A stretch of DNA of 64,000 bases from an uncultured Oscillospiraceae bacterium. Lineage in GTDB: Bacteria; Bacillota; Clostridia; Oscillospirales; Oscillospiraceae. The notes under the pieces are model-generated. The model did not search any database and was not told the origin of the DNA. It was given only the letters and a program-made list of their open reading frames with translations. The translations under genes were made by a program, and so were the position numbers. How positions within the stretch are numbered: the first letter of the stretch is position 1; every line of letters begins with the position of its first letter. Below are positions 9,868 to 19,438 of the stretch, one piece after another. The stretch is taken from positions 1 through 64,000 of the forward strand of contig CANQMW010000017.1 in NCBI GenBank assembly GCA_947625045.1, written 5' to 3'.

Positions 9868-10850
9868 ACAGGATGAACGAGAAGATGGACCTCTCCGCTC
9901 TGGGACTGTCCGACGAGGAGCTTTTCTCCCATGTGGACCACAGCCAGACGGAATCTGAAAAGATAACCGCCCCCCGCTATTCCTACTGGAAGAGCGTTTT
10001 CCGGGTGTTCTTCCGCAACAAGGTGAACATCGTCATCCTGTCCCTGCTCATATTCATGATCCTGTTCGCCTATATCTATCCCGCCGTCACCCACTACGAC
10101 CCCTTCGCCAACCTGCGGGACGCCAACGCAAAGCATCTGTCTCCCGCGGCGGCCATGGAGTACTTCGGGCCGGACCTGAAATGGATACTGGGCGCCGGCG
10201 CCTCCGGCGAGCCCACCTTCGACGCCATCTGGAACGGCTCGCGCATCTCCATTTCCCTGGCCCTGCTGTGCGGCGCCATCAATATGACCATCGGCGTGCT
10301 GCTGGGCGCCATCTGGGGCTTTTCCAAGCGTGTGGACGCCATCATGATGGAGATATACAACATCATCGGCAATGTGCCGCTGATCCTGATCATCTCCGTG
10401 ATGGCCATGCTGTTCGCCCCCACCTTCTGGACCATGGTTTTTGCCCTGACGGTGGTGGGATGGATCGGCATCGCATTTTTCATCCGCACCCAAGTGGTCA
10501 TCATCCGAGACAGGGAGTATAACCTGGCCTCCCGGTGCCTGGGCACCTCCACGGTGAAGATCGCCATGAAGAACATCCTGCCCTTCATGACCTCGGTCAT
10601 CGTGACCATGCTGGCCACGGAGATACCCTCTTACATCTCCTACGAAGTGTTCCTCAGCTACATCGGCCTGGGCATGAGCGACATGAGCCTGGGCAGGCTC
10701 ATCTATGCCGCCGAGCCCGCCATGATCACTCCGGGCTGGCAGCTGGAATTCTGGAGCCCCGTGGCCATCGCGTCCATCATCACGGTGGTGCTGTACGTGG
10801 TGGGCCAGAACCTGGGCGACGCGTCCGACCCCCGGACGCACATGGAATAA
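9864..10850 (+). CDS. Oligopeptide ABC transporter permease (OppC/DppC-like)
   Basis: BPD permease; GTG start overlaps the oppB stop (alternative ATG at 9873). Confidence 0.88.
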   Translation: MNRMNEKMDLSALGLSDEELFSHVDHSQTESEKITAPRYSYWKSVFRVFFRNKVNIVILSLLIFMILFAYIYPAVTHYDPFANLRDANAKHLSPAAAMEYFGPDLKWILGAGASGEPTFDAIWNGSRISISLALLCGAINMTIGVLLGAIWGFSKRVDAIMMEIYNIIGNVPLILIISVMAMLFAPTFWTMVFALTVVGWIGIAFFIRTQVVIIRDREYNLASRCLGTSTVKIAMKNILPFMTSVIVTMLATEIPSYISYEVFLSYIGLGMSDMSLGRLIYAAEPAMITPGWQLEFWSPVAIASIITVVLYVVGQNLGDASDPRTHME

Positions 10851-10862
10851 GGGGGCGGCGGT

Positions 10863-12611
10863 ATGGAGGAGAAAAAGGTACTGCTGTCCATCCAAAACCT
10901 GACAGTGAAGTTCCGGGTCCGGGGCCGTATCCTGACGGCCATCCGGGACGTGAGCCTGGATATCTATGAAAACGAGTCCATCGCCATCGTTGGCGAGTCC
11001 GGCTCGGGCAAGTCCGTGCTCACCAAGACCTTTGCCGGCATGACCGACTCCAACGGCTTCGTGGATAAGGGCAAGATCATCTTTGACGACCCGGAGCTGG
11101 CGGAGACCTATGTGAAACTGACTCCCGGCGCCCGCAGCCTCATGAAGGACACATTGTCCCGGCTGGACAAGATGAGCCGCTATGAGCTGGGGGCGGAGAC
11201 CTATAAGCAGATCGTGGCCCTGGAGGCGGAGAAAAAGCGCCGGGGCAGCCTGTCCGACCAGGAGCGGGAGAGCATCGAAAAGGAGCTGGGCGAGCTCAAA
11301 TTCAAGCGTACAAACCTCTTCAACGAAAAGCAGACCTATGACCCCAGGAAGGAGAAGGACCGCATCAGGGACGCGGAGCGCCGCCTGAAGGAATACGACG
11401 CCCAGATCAAGGTCCTGGAGGGGAAGGAGGCCGCCGAGGAGAAAAAGCGCAGGGAGGAGGCCGCCCGGGACACCGCTTTTAACGACCGCTATTCCAAGGA
11501 GATGGCCGCCCTCAAGGCGAAATATGAAAAGGAGATATCCGCCGGGATATCCCCCGAGACCCACGCGCGCAACGAGGTCCTGGGCAAGGAGATACGCCTT
11601 TCTGTAGGCCGGTATCCGCTTTTCAAGCGCATCCAGCTGACCCATGAGCTCCTGAAGGCCCTGGAAAAGGCTATGAAGATCGGCGTGGATCTTGATGACG
11701 ACGAGCAGAGGAACGCCATCTTCGACACGGTGGTTTTCCGGGTGAAGTATGTGGACGAGAGCGCGGACAAGCTCCACGGCACCTGCGTGCTGAACCTGGC
11801 CAACATGAAGTATTCCAAGGACTGGACCCAGGTCCGCGGCCGCCGTATCGCCACGGTGTTCCAGGACCCCATGACCAGCCTGAACCCCATCATAACCATC
11901 GGCAAGCAGATCACCTCCGTCATCATCAAGCACCAGGGCTGCTCCGAGGTGGAGGCCCGTTCCCGGGCCCTGGAGCTGATGCATAAGGTGGGCATCCCCC
12001 ACGCGGAGGCCCGTTTCGACGACTATCCCTTCCAGTACTCCGGCGGCATGCGCCAGCGCATCGTCATCGCCATCGCCCTGTCCTGCCAGCCGAAGATACT
12101 CATCTGCGACGAGCCAACCACGGCCCTGGACGTGACTATCCAGGCCCAGATTTTGAAACTCATCAAGGACCTGCAGAAGGAATTCGGCTTCACCACGGTG
12201 TTCATCACCCATGACCTGGGCGTGGTGGCCAATATCGCCGACCGGGTGGCCGTGCTGTACGCCGGGCAGATCGTGGAGCTGGGCACGGTGGAGGAGGTCT
12301 TCTATGACCCCCGCCATCCCTACACCTGGGCGCTTTTGTCCAGCCTTCCCCAGCTGGCCGAGCGCAACACCACGCTCTATTCCATCACCGGCACGCCCCC
12401 CAGCCTTTACAACGCCATCGTGGGCGACGCCTTCGCCCCCCGCAACCCCTACTGCATGAAGATAGACACCCTCATGGAGCCGCCGATGTTCAAGGTCACC
12501 GACACCCACTATGCCAAGACCTGGCTCTTGGACCCCCGTTCCCCGAAGGTGGAAAAGCCCGAGGGAATCCGGGACATCCACGGCAAGCTCATGAGCGCGT
12601 TCAACATCTGA
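10863..12611 (+). CDS. Oligopeptide ABC transporter ATP-binding protein (OppD-like) with large internal insertion
   Basis: Walker [10 protein letters not shown]-loop [11 protein letters not shown], signature YSGGMRQRI, Walker [14 protein letters not shown]; ~245 aa of charged helical sequence between Walker A and Q-loop. Confidence 0.9.
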   Translation: MEEKKVLLSIQNLTVKFRVRGRILTAIRDVSLDIYENESIAIVGESGSGKSVLTKTFAGMTDSNGFVDKGKIIFDDPELAETYVKLTPGARSLMKDTLSRLDKMSRYELGAETYKQIVALEAEKKRRGSLSDQERESIEKELGELKFKRTNLFNEKQTYDPRKEKDRIRDAERRLKEYDAQIKVLEGKEAAEEKKRREEAARDTAFNDRYSKEMAALKAKYEKEISAGISPETHARNEVLGKEIRLSVGRYPLFKRIQLTHELLKALEKAMKIGVDLDDDEQRNAIFDTVVFRVKYVDESADKLHGTCVLNLANMKYSKDWTQVRGRRIATVFQDPMTSLNPIITIGKQITSVIIKHQGCSEVEARSRALELMHKVGIPHAEARFDDYPFQYSGGMRQRIVIAIALSCQPKILICDEPTTALDVTIQAQILKLIKDLQKEFGFTTVFITHDLGVVANIADRVAVLYAGQIVELGTVEEVFYDPRHPYTWALLSSLPQLAERNTTLYSITGTPPSLYNAIVGDAFAPRNPYCMKIDTLMEPPMFKVTDTHYAKTWLLDPRSPKVEKPEGIRDIHGKLMSAFNI

Positions 12612-12624
12612 GGGAGGGGGAGAC

Positions 12625-13935
12625 ATGGCTAGAACAAAAGGTAAAAAAGAGGGCCGCTCCCTGTTCCCAGAGCATGGGCCCATCGCCGACAACGGCCGGG
12701 AGATACTTCTCTCCCTTAAAAACATCGATATCACCTTCGGCAAGGGCGAAAACGCCGTCCGGGCCGTGCAGGACGCCTCCTTCGACATCTACAAGGGGGA
12801 GACCTTCTCCCTGGTGGGCGAGTCCGGCTCCGGCAAGACAACCATCGGCCGGGCCGTCATCCGGGTCAATCCCCTGGCGGCCGGCGAGATAGACTACAAG
12901 GGCGTGCGCATATCCGGGAAGATCCCCCATGCCCTGGACAGGGAGGTCATCCGCAATGTGCAGATGGTCTTCCAGGACCCCGCCGCCAGCCTTAACGAGC
13001 GGGCCACGGTGGACTACATCATCTCCGAGGGCCTCTATAACTTTGGCCTTTTCGAGAATGAGGCTGACCGGGTTCGCAAGGTGGAGAACATCATCAGGGA
13101 AGTGGGCCTGCTGCCCGAGCACCTGACCCGGTACCCCCATGAGTTCTCCGGCGGCCAGCGCCAGCGCATTGGCATCGCCCGGGCCATGGTCATGGAGCCG
13201 GAGCTGGTGGTGGCGGATGAGCCCATCTCCGCCCTGGACGTGTCCATCCGCGCCCAGGTGCTGAACCTGATGAAGAAATTCCAGCGGGAGGACGACGTCA
13301 CCTATCTCTTCATCGCCCATGACCTCTCCGTGGTCCGGTTCATATCCGACCGCATCGGCGTCATCTACAAGGGGCGCATCGTGGAGGTGGCGGACGCGGA
13401 GGAGCTGTTCGACTTCCCCCTGCACCCCTACACCCACTCGCTGATCTCCGCCATCCCCATCCCGGACCCGAAGCTGGAAAAGAACAAGGTCCAGTACGTA
13501 TACGACCCGTCCATCCACGACTACAGCGAGGACAAGCCGGAGTTCGTGTGCGTCGGCCATGACCACTGGGTATACGGCAACAAGAAGGAGATAGAGGAGT
13601 ACAAGGCCATCCGGGAGGCGGGTGTGCCTGTAAAGGCCATCACCATCGGCGACCCGGAGACCGCCGCCCAGGAGCAGGCCGCGGCCATCGACGCGGCGGA
13701 GGCCGCCGCCGAGGCGGAGTTCCTGAAGGCCCCGGTCCATGACACCGGCAGCTTCTGGTACGCCCTTCTGAGCTTCCTGCTGCCCATCCCCGGCTTCATC
13801 GCGGGGGCCATATTCCGGCGGCACAACCACATGCGAAACTATAAGGCCTGCAAGAAGGGCGCCCTGATCGGCATCATTACCCTGGGGGCCATCCTGGCCA
13901 TCCTGGGGCTGCTGGTCGTGGCCGCGGTGATCTGA
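12625..13935 (+). CDS. Oligopeptide ABC transporter ATP-binding protein (OppF-like) with C-terminal membrane extension
   Basis: [30 protein letters not shown]-terminal hydrophobic helices ...[25 protein letters not shown]. Confidence 0.9.
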   Translation: MARTKGKKEGRSLFPEHGPIADNGREILLSLKNIDITFGKGENAVRAVQDASFDIYKGETFSLVGESGSGKTTIGRAVIRVNPLAAGEIDYKGVRISGKIPHALDREVIRNVQMVFQDPAASLNERATVDYIISEGLYNFGLFENEADRVRKVENIIREVGLLPEHLTRYPHEFSGGQRQRIGIARAMVMEPELVVADEPISALDVSIRAQVLNLMKKFQREDDVTYLFIAHDLSVVRFISDRIGVIYKGRIVEVADAEELFDFPLHPYTHSLISAIPIPDPKLEKNKVQYVYDPSIHDYSEDKPEFVCVGHDHWVYGNKKEIEEYKAIREAGVPVKAITIGDPETAAQEQAAAIDAAEAAAEAEFLKAPVHDTGSFWYALLSFLLPIPGFIAGAIFRRHNHMRNYKACKKGALIGIITLGAILAILGLLVVAAVI

Positions 13936-13938
13936 CCG

Positions 13939-15207
13939 ATGCGGAGCGCGAGACAAAAGTACGATCCGCACGTTCCCCCTGTGGAGCAGGTAGAGCTGAC
14001 CTCCGCCCATTCCGGGCGGAGGATGACGCTGGCTGCGGTCCTGCTGGTGATGGGCGCGGCCGCGCTGGTCTATGCCATGATGCTGCTTTACGGCGCCAAG
14101 GGCGGCTGGCAGTCCATCGACGCGGAGATCACCGGCAACCTCTCCTGCGCGGGGGACTTCTCCCTCACCTATGAGCTGGGCGCGGGGGAGGAGAAGGTGA
14201 GCGCAGAGAACCGTGCCCTCTCGGTGCTTTATACAAGAGCGGCGGAGCGGGCATATGTCCTCTTTGACGTGGACGCCGAACCGGCCAGCGGCTCCCTGGC
14301 CTGGCTCAACGCCCACCCCAACGAGGATGTGGTCCTGGACCCGGCCCTCTATAAGGCGCTGGAAGAGATAGTTGCCTCCGGGGACAGGACCCTCTATATG
14401 GGCCCCGCCTGGGGCTATTATGAGAACGTGTTCGCCTGCGAAGACGACGCCATGACGGCGGACTTCGACCCGGCGCAGAATGAGGATACAAAGGCATGGT
14501 ACGCCGCCTGTGCCGCCTATGCCAATGATCCTGCGTCGGTGGATGTGGAGCTGCTGGGCAATGATACGGTCCGGCTTAAAGTGTCGGAGGAGTATCTGGC
14601 CTTCGCGGAGGAGAACGAGCTGGACGCCTTTCTGGACTTCGGCTGGATGAAAAACGCCTTCATCGCCGACTACCTGGCCGATACGCTTTTGGACCACGGC
14701 TATACCCACGGGGCGCTCTCCAGCTATGACGGTTTCCACCGGTGTCTGGACGACCGGGAGATGGAAATAAAGTTTGGTATCGGCATCTGGGACAAAACGG
14801 AAGGAGACCCCATCCCGGCGGCTACCGTGACCTACGCCGGCCAGCGGCGGATGGTCTCTCTGTGGGACTATCCCGTGGATGAGCAGACCGGCGGGAAGTT
14901 TTATACCTTCCGGGATGGGCACATCCTCACGCCCTATATGGACCCGGCGGACGGGCTCACCAGGTGCGCGGTCCACAACCTGACCGGGTATTCCGACAGC
15001 CTCTCCTGCGGGGAACTGGCTTTAAAGCTGGCGCCCATATACGTGGCGGATAGCCTGGATGAGGCGGCCCTGGAAGAGCTCGCGGGGGAGGGCGTCTATA
15101 CGGCCTGGTGCGGGGACGGGAAAGTCCTCTATACGGACCCGGACATAGAACTGGTGGACCTGTATGAGACGGATGAACTGAAATACGAGGCCGTATACGC
15201 CGGATGA
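13939..15207 (+). CDS. Membrane-anchored protein with divergent ApbE-like (FAD:protein FMN transferase-like) pattern
   Basis: One N-terminal TM; order of blocks LAWLNAHPNEDVVLDPALYKALEEI / DAFLDFGWMKNAFIADYLADTLLDHGY / GHILTPYMDPADG / GYSDSLSCGELALKL resembles ApbE. Confidence 0.45.
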   Translation: MRSARQKYDPHVPPVEQVELTSAHSGRRMTLAAVLLVMGAAALVYAMMLLYGAKGGWQSIDAEITGNLSCAGDFSLTYELGAGEEKVSAENRALSVLYTRAAERAYVLFDVDAEPASGSLAWLNAHPNEDVVLDPALYKALEEIVASGDRTLYMGPAWGYYENVFACEDDAMTADFDPAQNEDTKAWYAACAAYANDPASVDVELLGNDTVRLKVSEEYLAFAEENELDAFLDFGWMKNAFIADYLADTLLDHGYTHGALSSYDGFHRCLDDREMEIKFGIGIWDKTEGDPIPAATVTYAGQRRMVSLWDYPVDEQTGGKFYTFRDGHILTPYMDPADGLTRCAVHNLTGYSDSLSCGELALKLAPIYVADSLDEAALEELAGEGVYTAWCGDGKVLYTDPDIELVDLYETDELKYEAVYAG

Positions 15208-15218
15208 AGATCAAGCTG

Positions 15219-15240
15219 CCGCCGCCCTTTTGGGCGGCGG
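15219..15240 (+). terminator. Putative terminator of opp operon
   Basis: ccgccgccc-tttt-gggcggcgg followed by tattcttt. Confidence 0.6.
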
Positions 15241-15313
15241 TATTCTTTCACCTGTTCCTGTTGGATAAAACCGATAAACAGGATAATTTTACAAGAATCG
15301 TTTTTGTGATATA

Positions 15314-15342
15314 TTGACATCCGTGAAAGGTCGAACTATAAT
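15314..15342 (+). promoter_or_regulatory. Consensus sigma-A promoter of Fe(III)-type ABC operon
   Basis: TTGACA - 17 bp - TATAAT. Confidence 0.85.
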
Positions 15343-15403
15343 ACTCAGTAAGTGACAGCAAATCATTAGCTTGTCAAAACATTATACATAAGGAGGCATT
15401 CCC

Positions 15404-16507
15404 ATGAAGAAGTATCTTGCGATGCTCCTGGCCCTGATCATGGTCCTGGCGCTGGCCGTCCCCGCGATGGCCGCCGAGGAGACCGAGTTTGATCCGGACC
15501 TGGTCGCCGCCGCCCAGGAAGAGGGCGAGCTGGTGGTCTACGGTTCCTGCGAGGAGCCCTACCTGGCCGCCGCCGCGGAGAAGTTCCAGGAGATGTTCGG
15601 CATCGAGGTCGCCTATCAGCGCCTCTCCACCGGCGAGGTCCAGGCGAAGATCGAGGAGGAGAACGGCAATCCCTCCGCTGACGTCTGGTTCGGCGGCACC
15701 ACCGACCCCTACAACGTGGTCGCGGCTGAAGGCCTGCTGGAGCCCTATGAGGCCGTCAACGCCAGCCACCTGACCGGCGACCAGTACAAGCACGCCGAGG
15801 GCATGTGGTACGGCATCTACAAGGGCATCCTGGGCATCATGGTCAACAAGGATGAGCTGGAGCGCATGGAGCTGCCCATCCCTGAGGACTGGGCCGATCT
15901 GACCGACCCCCAGTATAAGGGCCTCATCTGGATGTCCAACTACAACACCGCCGGCACCGCCAAGCTGGTCATCAACACCATGATCCAGAAGTACGGCCAC
16001 GACGAGGGCATCCAGTACCTGGTGGACCTGGACAAGAACATCGAGGTCTATACCAAGTCCGGCTCCGGTCCGTCCAAGAACATCGGCACCGGTGAGTGCG
16101 TCATCGGCATCGGCTTCCTGCATGACGGCATCACCCAGATCATCGACAACGGCTACGAGAACGTCCAGCTGATCATCCCCTCCAGCGGCACTTCCTTCGA
16201 GATCGGCGCAACCGCCATCTTCAAGGGCGCGGCCCATCCCAACGCCGCCAAGCTCTGGATCGAGTACGCTCTGAGCCCTGAGTGCGTCAACCAGGCCAAG
16301 GACACCGGCTCCTACCAGTTCTTGGTCATCGACAACGCCGAGCAGCCCGAGCAGGCCGCCGAGTTCGGCCTGGACCCCGAGAATGTCATGGAGTATGACT
16401 TCGAGGACGCCACCAACAACATCGGCACCTATGTGGAAGAGGTCATGGAGGCCCTGGCCAACGCCGGCGCCGACACCGAGGACGCCGGTCGTTTCCAGAC
16501 CGAGTGA
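15404..16507 (+). CDS. Fe(III)-type ABC transporter substrate-binding protein (FbpA-like)
   Basis: GELVVYGSCEEPYLAAAAEKF..., signal peptide ending AVPAMAAEE; followed by FbpB/FbpC-like genes. Confidence 0.85.
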   Translation: MKKYLAMLLALIMVLALAVPAMAAEETEFDPDLVAAAQEEGELVVYGSCEEPYLAAAAEKFQEMFGIEVAYQRLSTGEVQAKIEEENGNPSADVWFGGTTDPYNVVAAEGLLEPYEAVNASHLTGDQYKHAEGMWYGIYKGILGIMVNKDELERMELPIPEDWADLTDPQYKGLIWMSNYNTAGTAKLVINTMIQKYGHDEGIQYLVDLDKNIEVYTKSGSGPSKNIGTGECVIGIGFLHDGITQIIDNGYENVQLIIPSSGTSFEIGATAIFKGAAHPNAAKLWIEYALSPECVNQAKDTGSYQFLVIDNAEQPEQAAEFGLDPENVMEYDFEDATNNIGTYVEEVMEALANAGADTEDAGRFQTE

Positions 16508-16542
16508 GTCTTGCCCCAGTTTGATATGAACTGAACCTGCGG

Positions 16543-16572
16543 CGGGGGATGGTGCGTATGCCCCATCCCCCG
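16543..16572 (+). other. Intergenic hairpin downstream of SBP gene
   Basis: cgggggatgg ... ccatcccccg followed by ttt. Confidence 0.7.
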
Positions 16573-16607
16573 TTTCCCATTATTGAGAGGAGAGAGGAGG
16601 GACTTAT

Positions 16608-18320
16608 ATGGCGAGGAGCCAGAGCGCGTCGCTGGACCGGAAGAAGCTGATGGCCGACCCTGTGATGGTTGGAACCATCGTGGTGCTCATCACGTTCCTG
16701 ACGCTGTTCATCCTGTACCCCCTGGCCATCCTGCTGGTGGACAGCGTTTACGGCGACAACGGCCTGACGCTGGACATCTTCAAGCGGGTCATGGCCATGG
16801 CCAACTTCCGCAAGGCCATCACCAACACCCTGAAGGTGGGCTTTTTGGTGGGGCTGCTGTCGGCGGCAGTGGGCCTGCTGTTCGCCTATGTGGAGGTCTA
16901 CGTGAAGGTGGGCCGGGGCGTGGGCGGCCTGTTCAAGGTAGTGTCCATGCTGCCGGTGGTCTCGCCTCCCTTCGTGCTGAGCCTGTCCATGATCATGCTC
17001 TTCGGCAAGGCGGGGCTCATCACCCGGTTTTTGCTGCACATCTACGACAACAGCGTATATGGCTTCTGGGGCATCGTCATCGTCCAGACCCTGACCTTCT
17101 TCCCGGTCTGTTACATGATGCTCAAGGGCCTTTTGAAAAACATAGACCCCTCCCTGGAGGAGGCGGCCCGGGACATGGGCGCGGGGCGGATGAAGGTGTT
17201 CACCAGCGTGACGCTGCCCCTGCTGCTGCCGGGCCTCGGCAACGCCTTTCTCGTCACGTTCATCGAATCCATCGCGGACTTCGCCAACCCCATGATCATC
17301 GGCGGGTCCTATGATACTCTGGCAACGACCATTTACTTACAGATCACCGGCGCCTACGACAAGCAGGGCGCGGCGGCTATGGCCGTGGTTCTGCTGACCA
17401 TCACCCTTCTGATGTTCGCGGTGCAGAAGTATTACCTGGAGGCCAAGACGGCCGCCACCCTCACAGGCAAAGCCTCCCGGGGCCGTATGCTCATCGAGGA
17501 CAAGAGCGTGACCCGTCCGCTGACGCTTCTCTGCTCCCTGGCCGCGGCCTTCGTCATCATGATGTATCTTTGCGTGCCCATCGGCGCGCTGTTCCCCACG
17601 TGGGGCTATAAGTTCACCCCGCTGACCTTCAAATGGTTCGGCCAGGTGTTCACCCGTTACAAGGGCTTCAAGGCCTTTACGGACTCCTTCGTGCTGAGCC
17701 TCATCTCCGCCCCCATCACGGCGCTTTTGAGCATGATCATCTCCTATCTCGTGGTGAAGCGGAAGTTCAAGGCCAAGGGCTTCATCGAGGCGGTATCCAT
17801 GCTGGCCATGGCCGTGCCTGGCACGGTGCTGGGCGTGGGATATATCCGGGGCTTCTCGGGAGGCCTGTTCCACACAGGGCTATTGCAGGGCATATACGGC
17901 AGCGCCGCCATTCTCATCATCGTGTTCGTGGTGCGCTCCCTGCCCACGGGCACGAGAAGCGGCATCTCCGCCCTGCGGCAGATCGACAAGTCCATCGAGG
18001 AGTCGGCCTACGACATGGGCGCGGACAGCTTTAAAGTGTTCATGACCGTGACGCTGCCCCTCATCAAGGACTCGTTCCTCTCCGGCCTCGTCACCGCCTT
18101 CGTGCGGAGCATAACCGCCATCTCCGCCATCATCCTGCTGGTGACGCCGCAGTTTTTGCTCATCACCGTGCAGATCAACGAGTTCGCGGAGAAGGGCTCC
18201 TATTCCATTGCCTGCGCCTTCGCCACCATACTGATCCTGATCACCTACGGCGCGGTGCTTCTGATGAATCTGTTCATCCGCTTTTTCGGCACCAGCAGAA
18301 AGCTAAAGGAGGATGCGTGA
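16608..18320 (+). CDS. Fe(III)-type ABC transporter permease (FbpB-like, two permease cores)
   Basis: Duplicated EEAARDMGAGRMKVFTSVTLPL / EESAYDMGADSFKVFMTVTLPL EAA loops. Confidence 0.9.
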   Translation: MARSQSASLDRKKLMADPVMVGTIVVLITFLTLFILYPLAILLVDSVYGDNGLTLDIFKRVMAMANFRKAITNTLKVGFLVGLLSAAVGLLFAYVEVYVKVGRGVGGLFKVVSMLPVVSPPFVLSLSMIMLFGKAGLITRFLLHIYDNSVYGFWGIVIVQTLTFFPVCYMMLKGLLKNIDPSLEEAARDMGAGRMKVFTSVTLPLLLPGLGNAFLVTFIESIADFANPMIIGGSYDTLATTIYLQITGAYDKQGAAAMAVVLLTITLLMFAVQKYYLEAKTAATLTGKASRGRMLIEDKSVTRPLTLLCSLAAAFVIMMYLCVPIGALFPTWGYKFTPLTFKWFGQVFTRYKGFKAFTDSFVLSLISAPITALLSMIISYLVVKRKFKAKGFIEAVSMLAMAVPGTVLGVGYIRGFSGGLFHTGLLQGIYGSAAILIIVFVVRSLPTGTRSGISALRQIDKSIEESAYDMGADSFKVFMTVTLPLIKDSFLSGLVTAFVRSITAISAIILLVTPQFLLITVQINEFAEKGSYSIACAFATILILITYGAVLLMNLFIRFFGTSRKLKEDA

Positions 18321-18321
18321 T

Positions 18322-19398
18322 ATGTCCAAGATCAAAAAGGGCGTCAAGCTCGACCATATTTCCAAGATATATCAGGACCCCAAGACCGGCAAGGATTTTT
18401 ACGCCGTGAACGACGTGTCCCTGGACATCGAGCCCGGCTCCTTCGTGACCCTGCTGGGCCCCTCCGGCTGCGGCAAGACCACTACCCTTCGCATGATCGC
18501 GGGCTTTGAGAGCCCCGACGCGGGGGAGATATACCTGGGCGACCAGGCCATCAACGCCCTGACCCCCAACAAGCGGGACACCGCCATGGTCTTCCAGAGC
18601 TATGCCCTGCTGCCCCATTACAACGTCTTCGACAACGTGGCCTACGGCCTGAAGCTGCGGAAGATACCCAAGGACGAGATAAAAGAGCGGGTCATGCATA
18701 TCCTGGACCTGGTGGAGCTGAACGGCATGGAAGGGCGCATGACCAACCAGCTCTCCGGCGGCCAGCAGCAACGCGTGGCCCTGGCCCGGGCGCTGGTCAT
18801 CGAGCCCAGCGTGCTCCTGTTCGACGAGCCCCTCTCCAACCTGGACGCGAAGCTTCGCGTGTCCATGCGCACGGAGATACGCCGTATCCAGCAGGAGGTG
18901 GGCATCACCGCCATCTACGTCACCCATGACCAGAGCGAGGCCATGGCCCTCAGCGACAACATCATCATCATGAACAAGGGCGTCATCGCCCAGATGGGCA
19001 CGCCCCAGGACATCTACTACCACCCCAACAGCGAGTTCGTGGCGGACTTCATCGGCGAGGCCAACTTCCTCCGGGGCACCATGGTCGGGAAGGACGGGGA
19101 CCACGCCATCCTGGAGATCGAGGGGAGCAAGACATCCGTTCCCGCCAAGGACGACATGCATGTGGGCGAGGACTACGTGGCTGTGCTGCGGCCCGAATCC
19201 GCCCAGCTGGCGGATGAAGGCGGCCTGCCCTGCAAGGTCATCCTCAGCTGCTTCATGGGCTCCTATCAGAACTACCACGTGATGGTGGGCGACACCCTGG
19301 TGAAGCTGACGGACTATAACCCCAAGATCAAGCACATCTACAAGGTGGGGGAGAGTTGCTCGCTGGTGTTCGACCCGGCGTTCGTACATATCCTGTGA
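18322..19398 (+). CDS. ABC transporter ATP-binding protein (FbpC/PotA-like)
   Basis: GPSGCGKTT, LSGGQQQRVALARAL, VLLFDEPLSNLDAKLR. Confidence 0.92.
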   Translation: MSKIKKGVKLDHISKIYQDPKTGKDFYAVNDVSLDIEPGSFVTLLGPSGCGKTTTLRMIAGFESPDAGEIYLGDQAINALTPNKRDTAMVFQSYALLPHYNVFDNVAYGLKLRKIPKDEIKERVMHILDLVELNGMEGRMTNQLSGGQQQRVALARALVIEPSVLLFDEPLSNLDAKLRVSMRTEIRRIQQEVGITAIYVTHDQSEAMALSDNIIIMNKGVIAQMGTPQDIYYHPNSEFVADFIGEANFLRGTMVGKDGDHAILEIEGSKTSVPAKDDMHVGEDYVAVLRPESAQLADEGGLPCKVILSCFMGSYQNYHVMVGDTLVKLTDYNPKIKHIYKVGESCSLVFDPAFVHIL

Positions 19399-19404
19399 AA
19401 GGCT

Positions 19405-19436
19405 GGAGGCCGCCTGACCGGCGGCCTCCGTTTTTG
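19405..19436 (+). terminator. Intrinsic terminator of Fe(III)-type ABC operon
   Basis: ggaggccgcc-tgacc-ggcggcctcc-gttttt. Confidence 0.9.
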
Positions 19437-19438
19437 TT

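Noticed and set aside
9774-12788. 1004-aa minus-strand ORF
   Set aside because: Antisense shadow of oppC/oppD in high-GC DNA; His/Gly/Val-rich, no family motifs, while the plus strand has clear ABC motifs.
12601-14976. 791-aa minus-strand ORF
   Set aside because: Antisense to oppF and the ApbE-like gene; no recognisable motifs.
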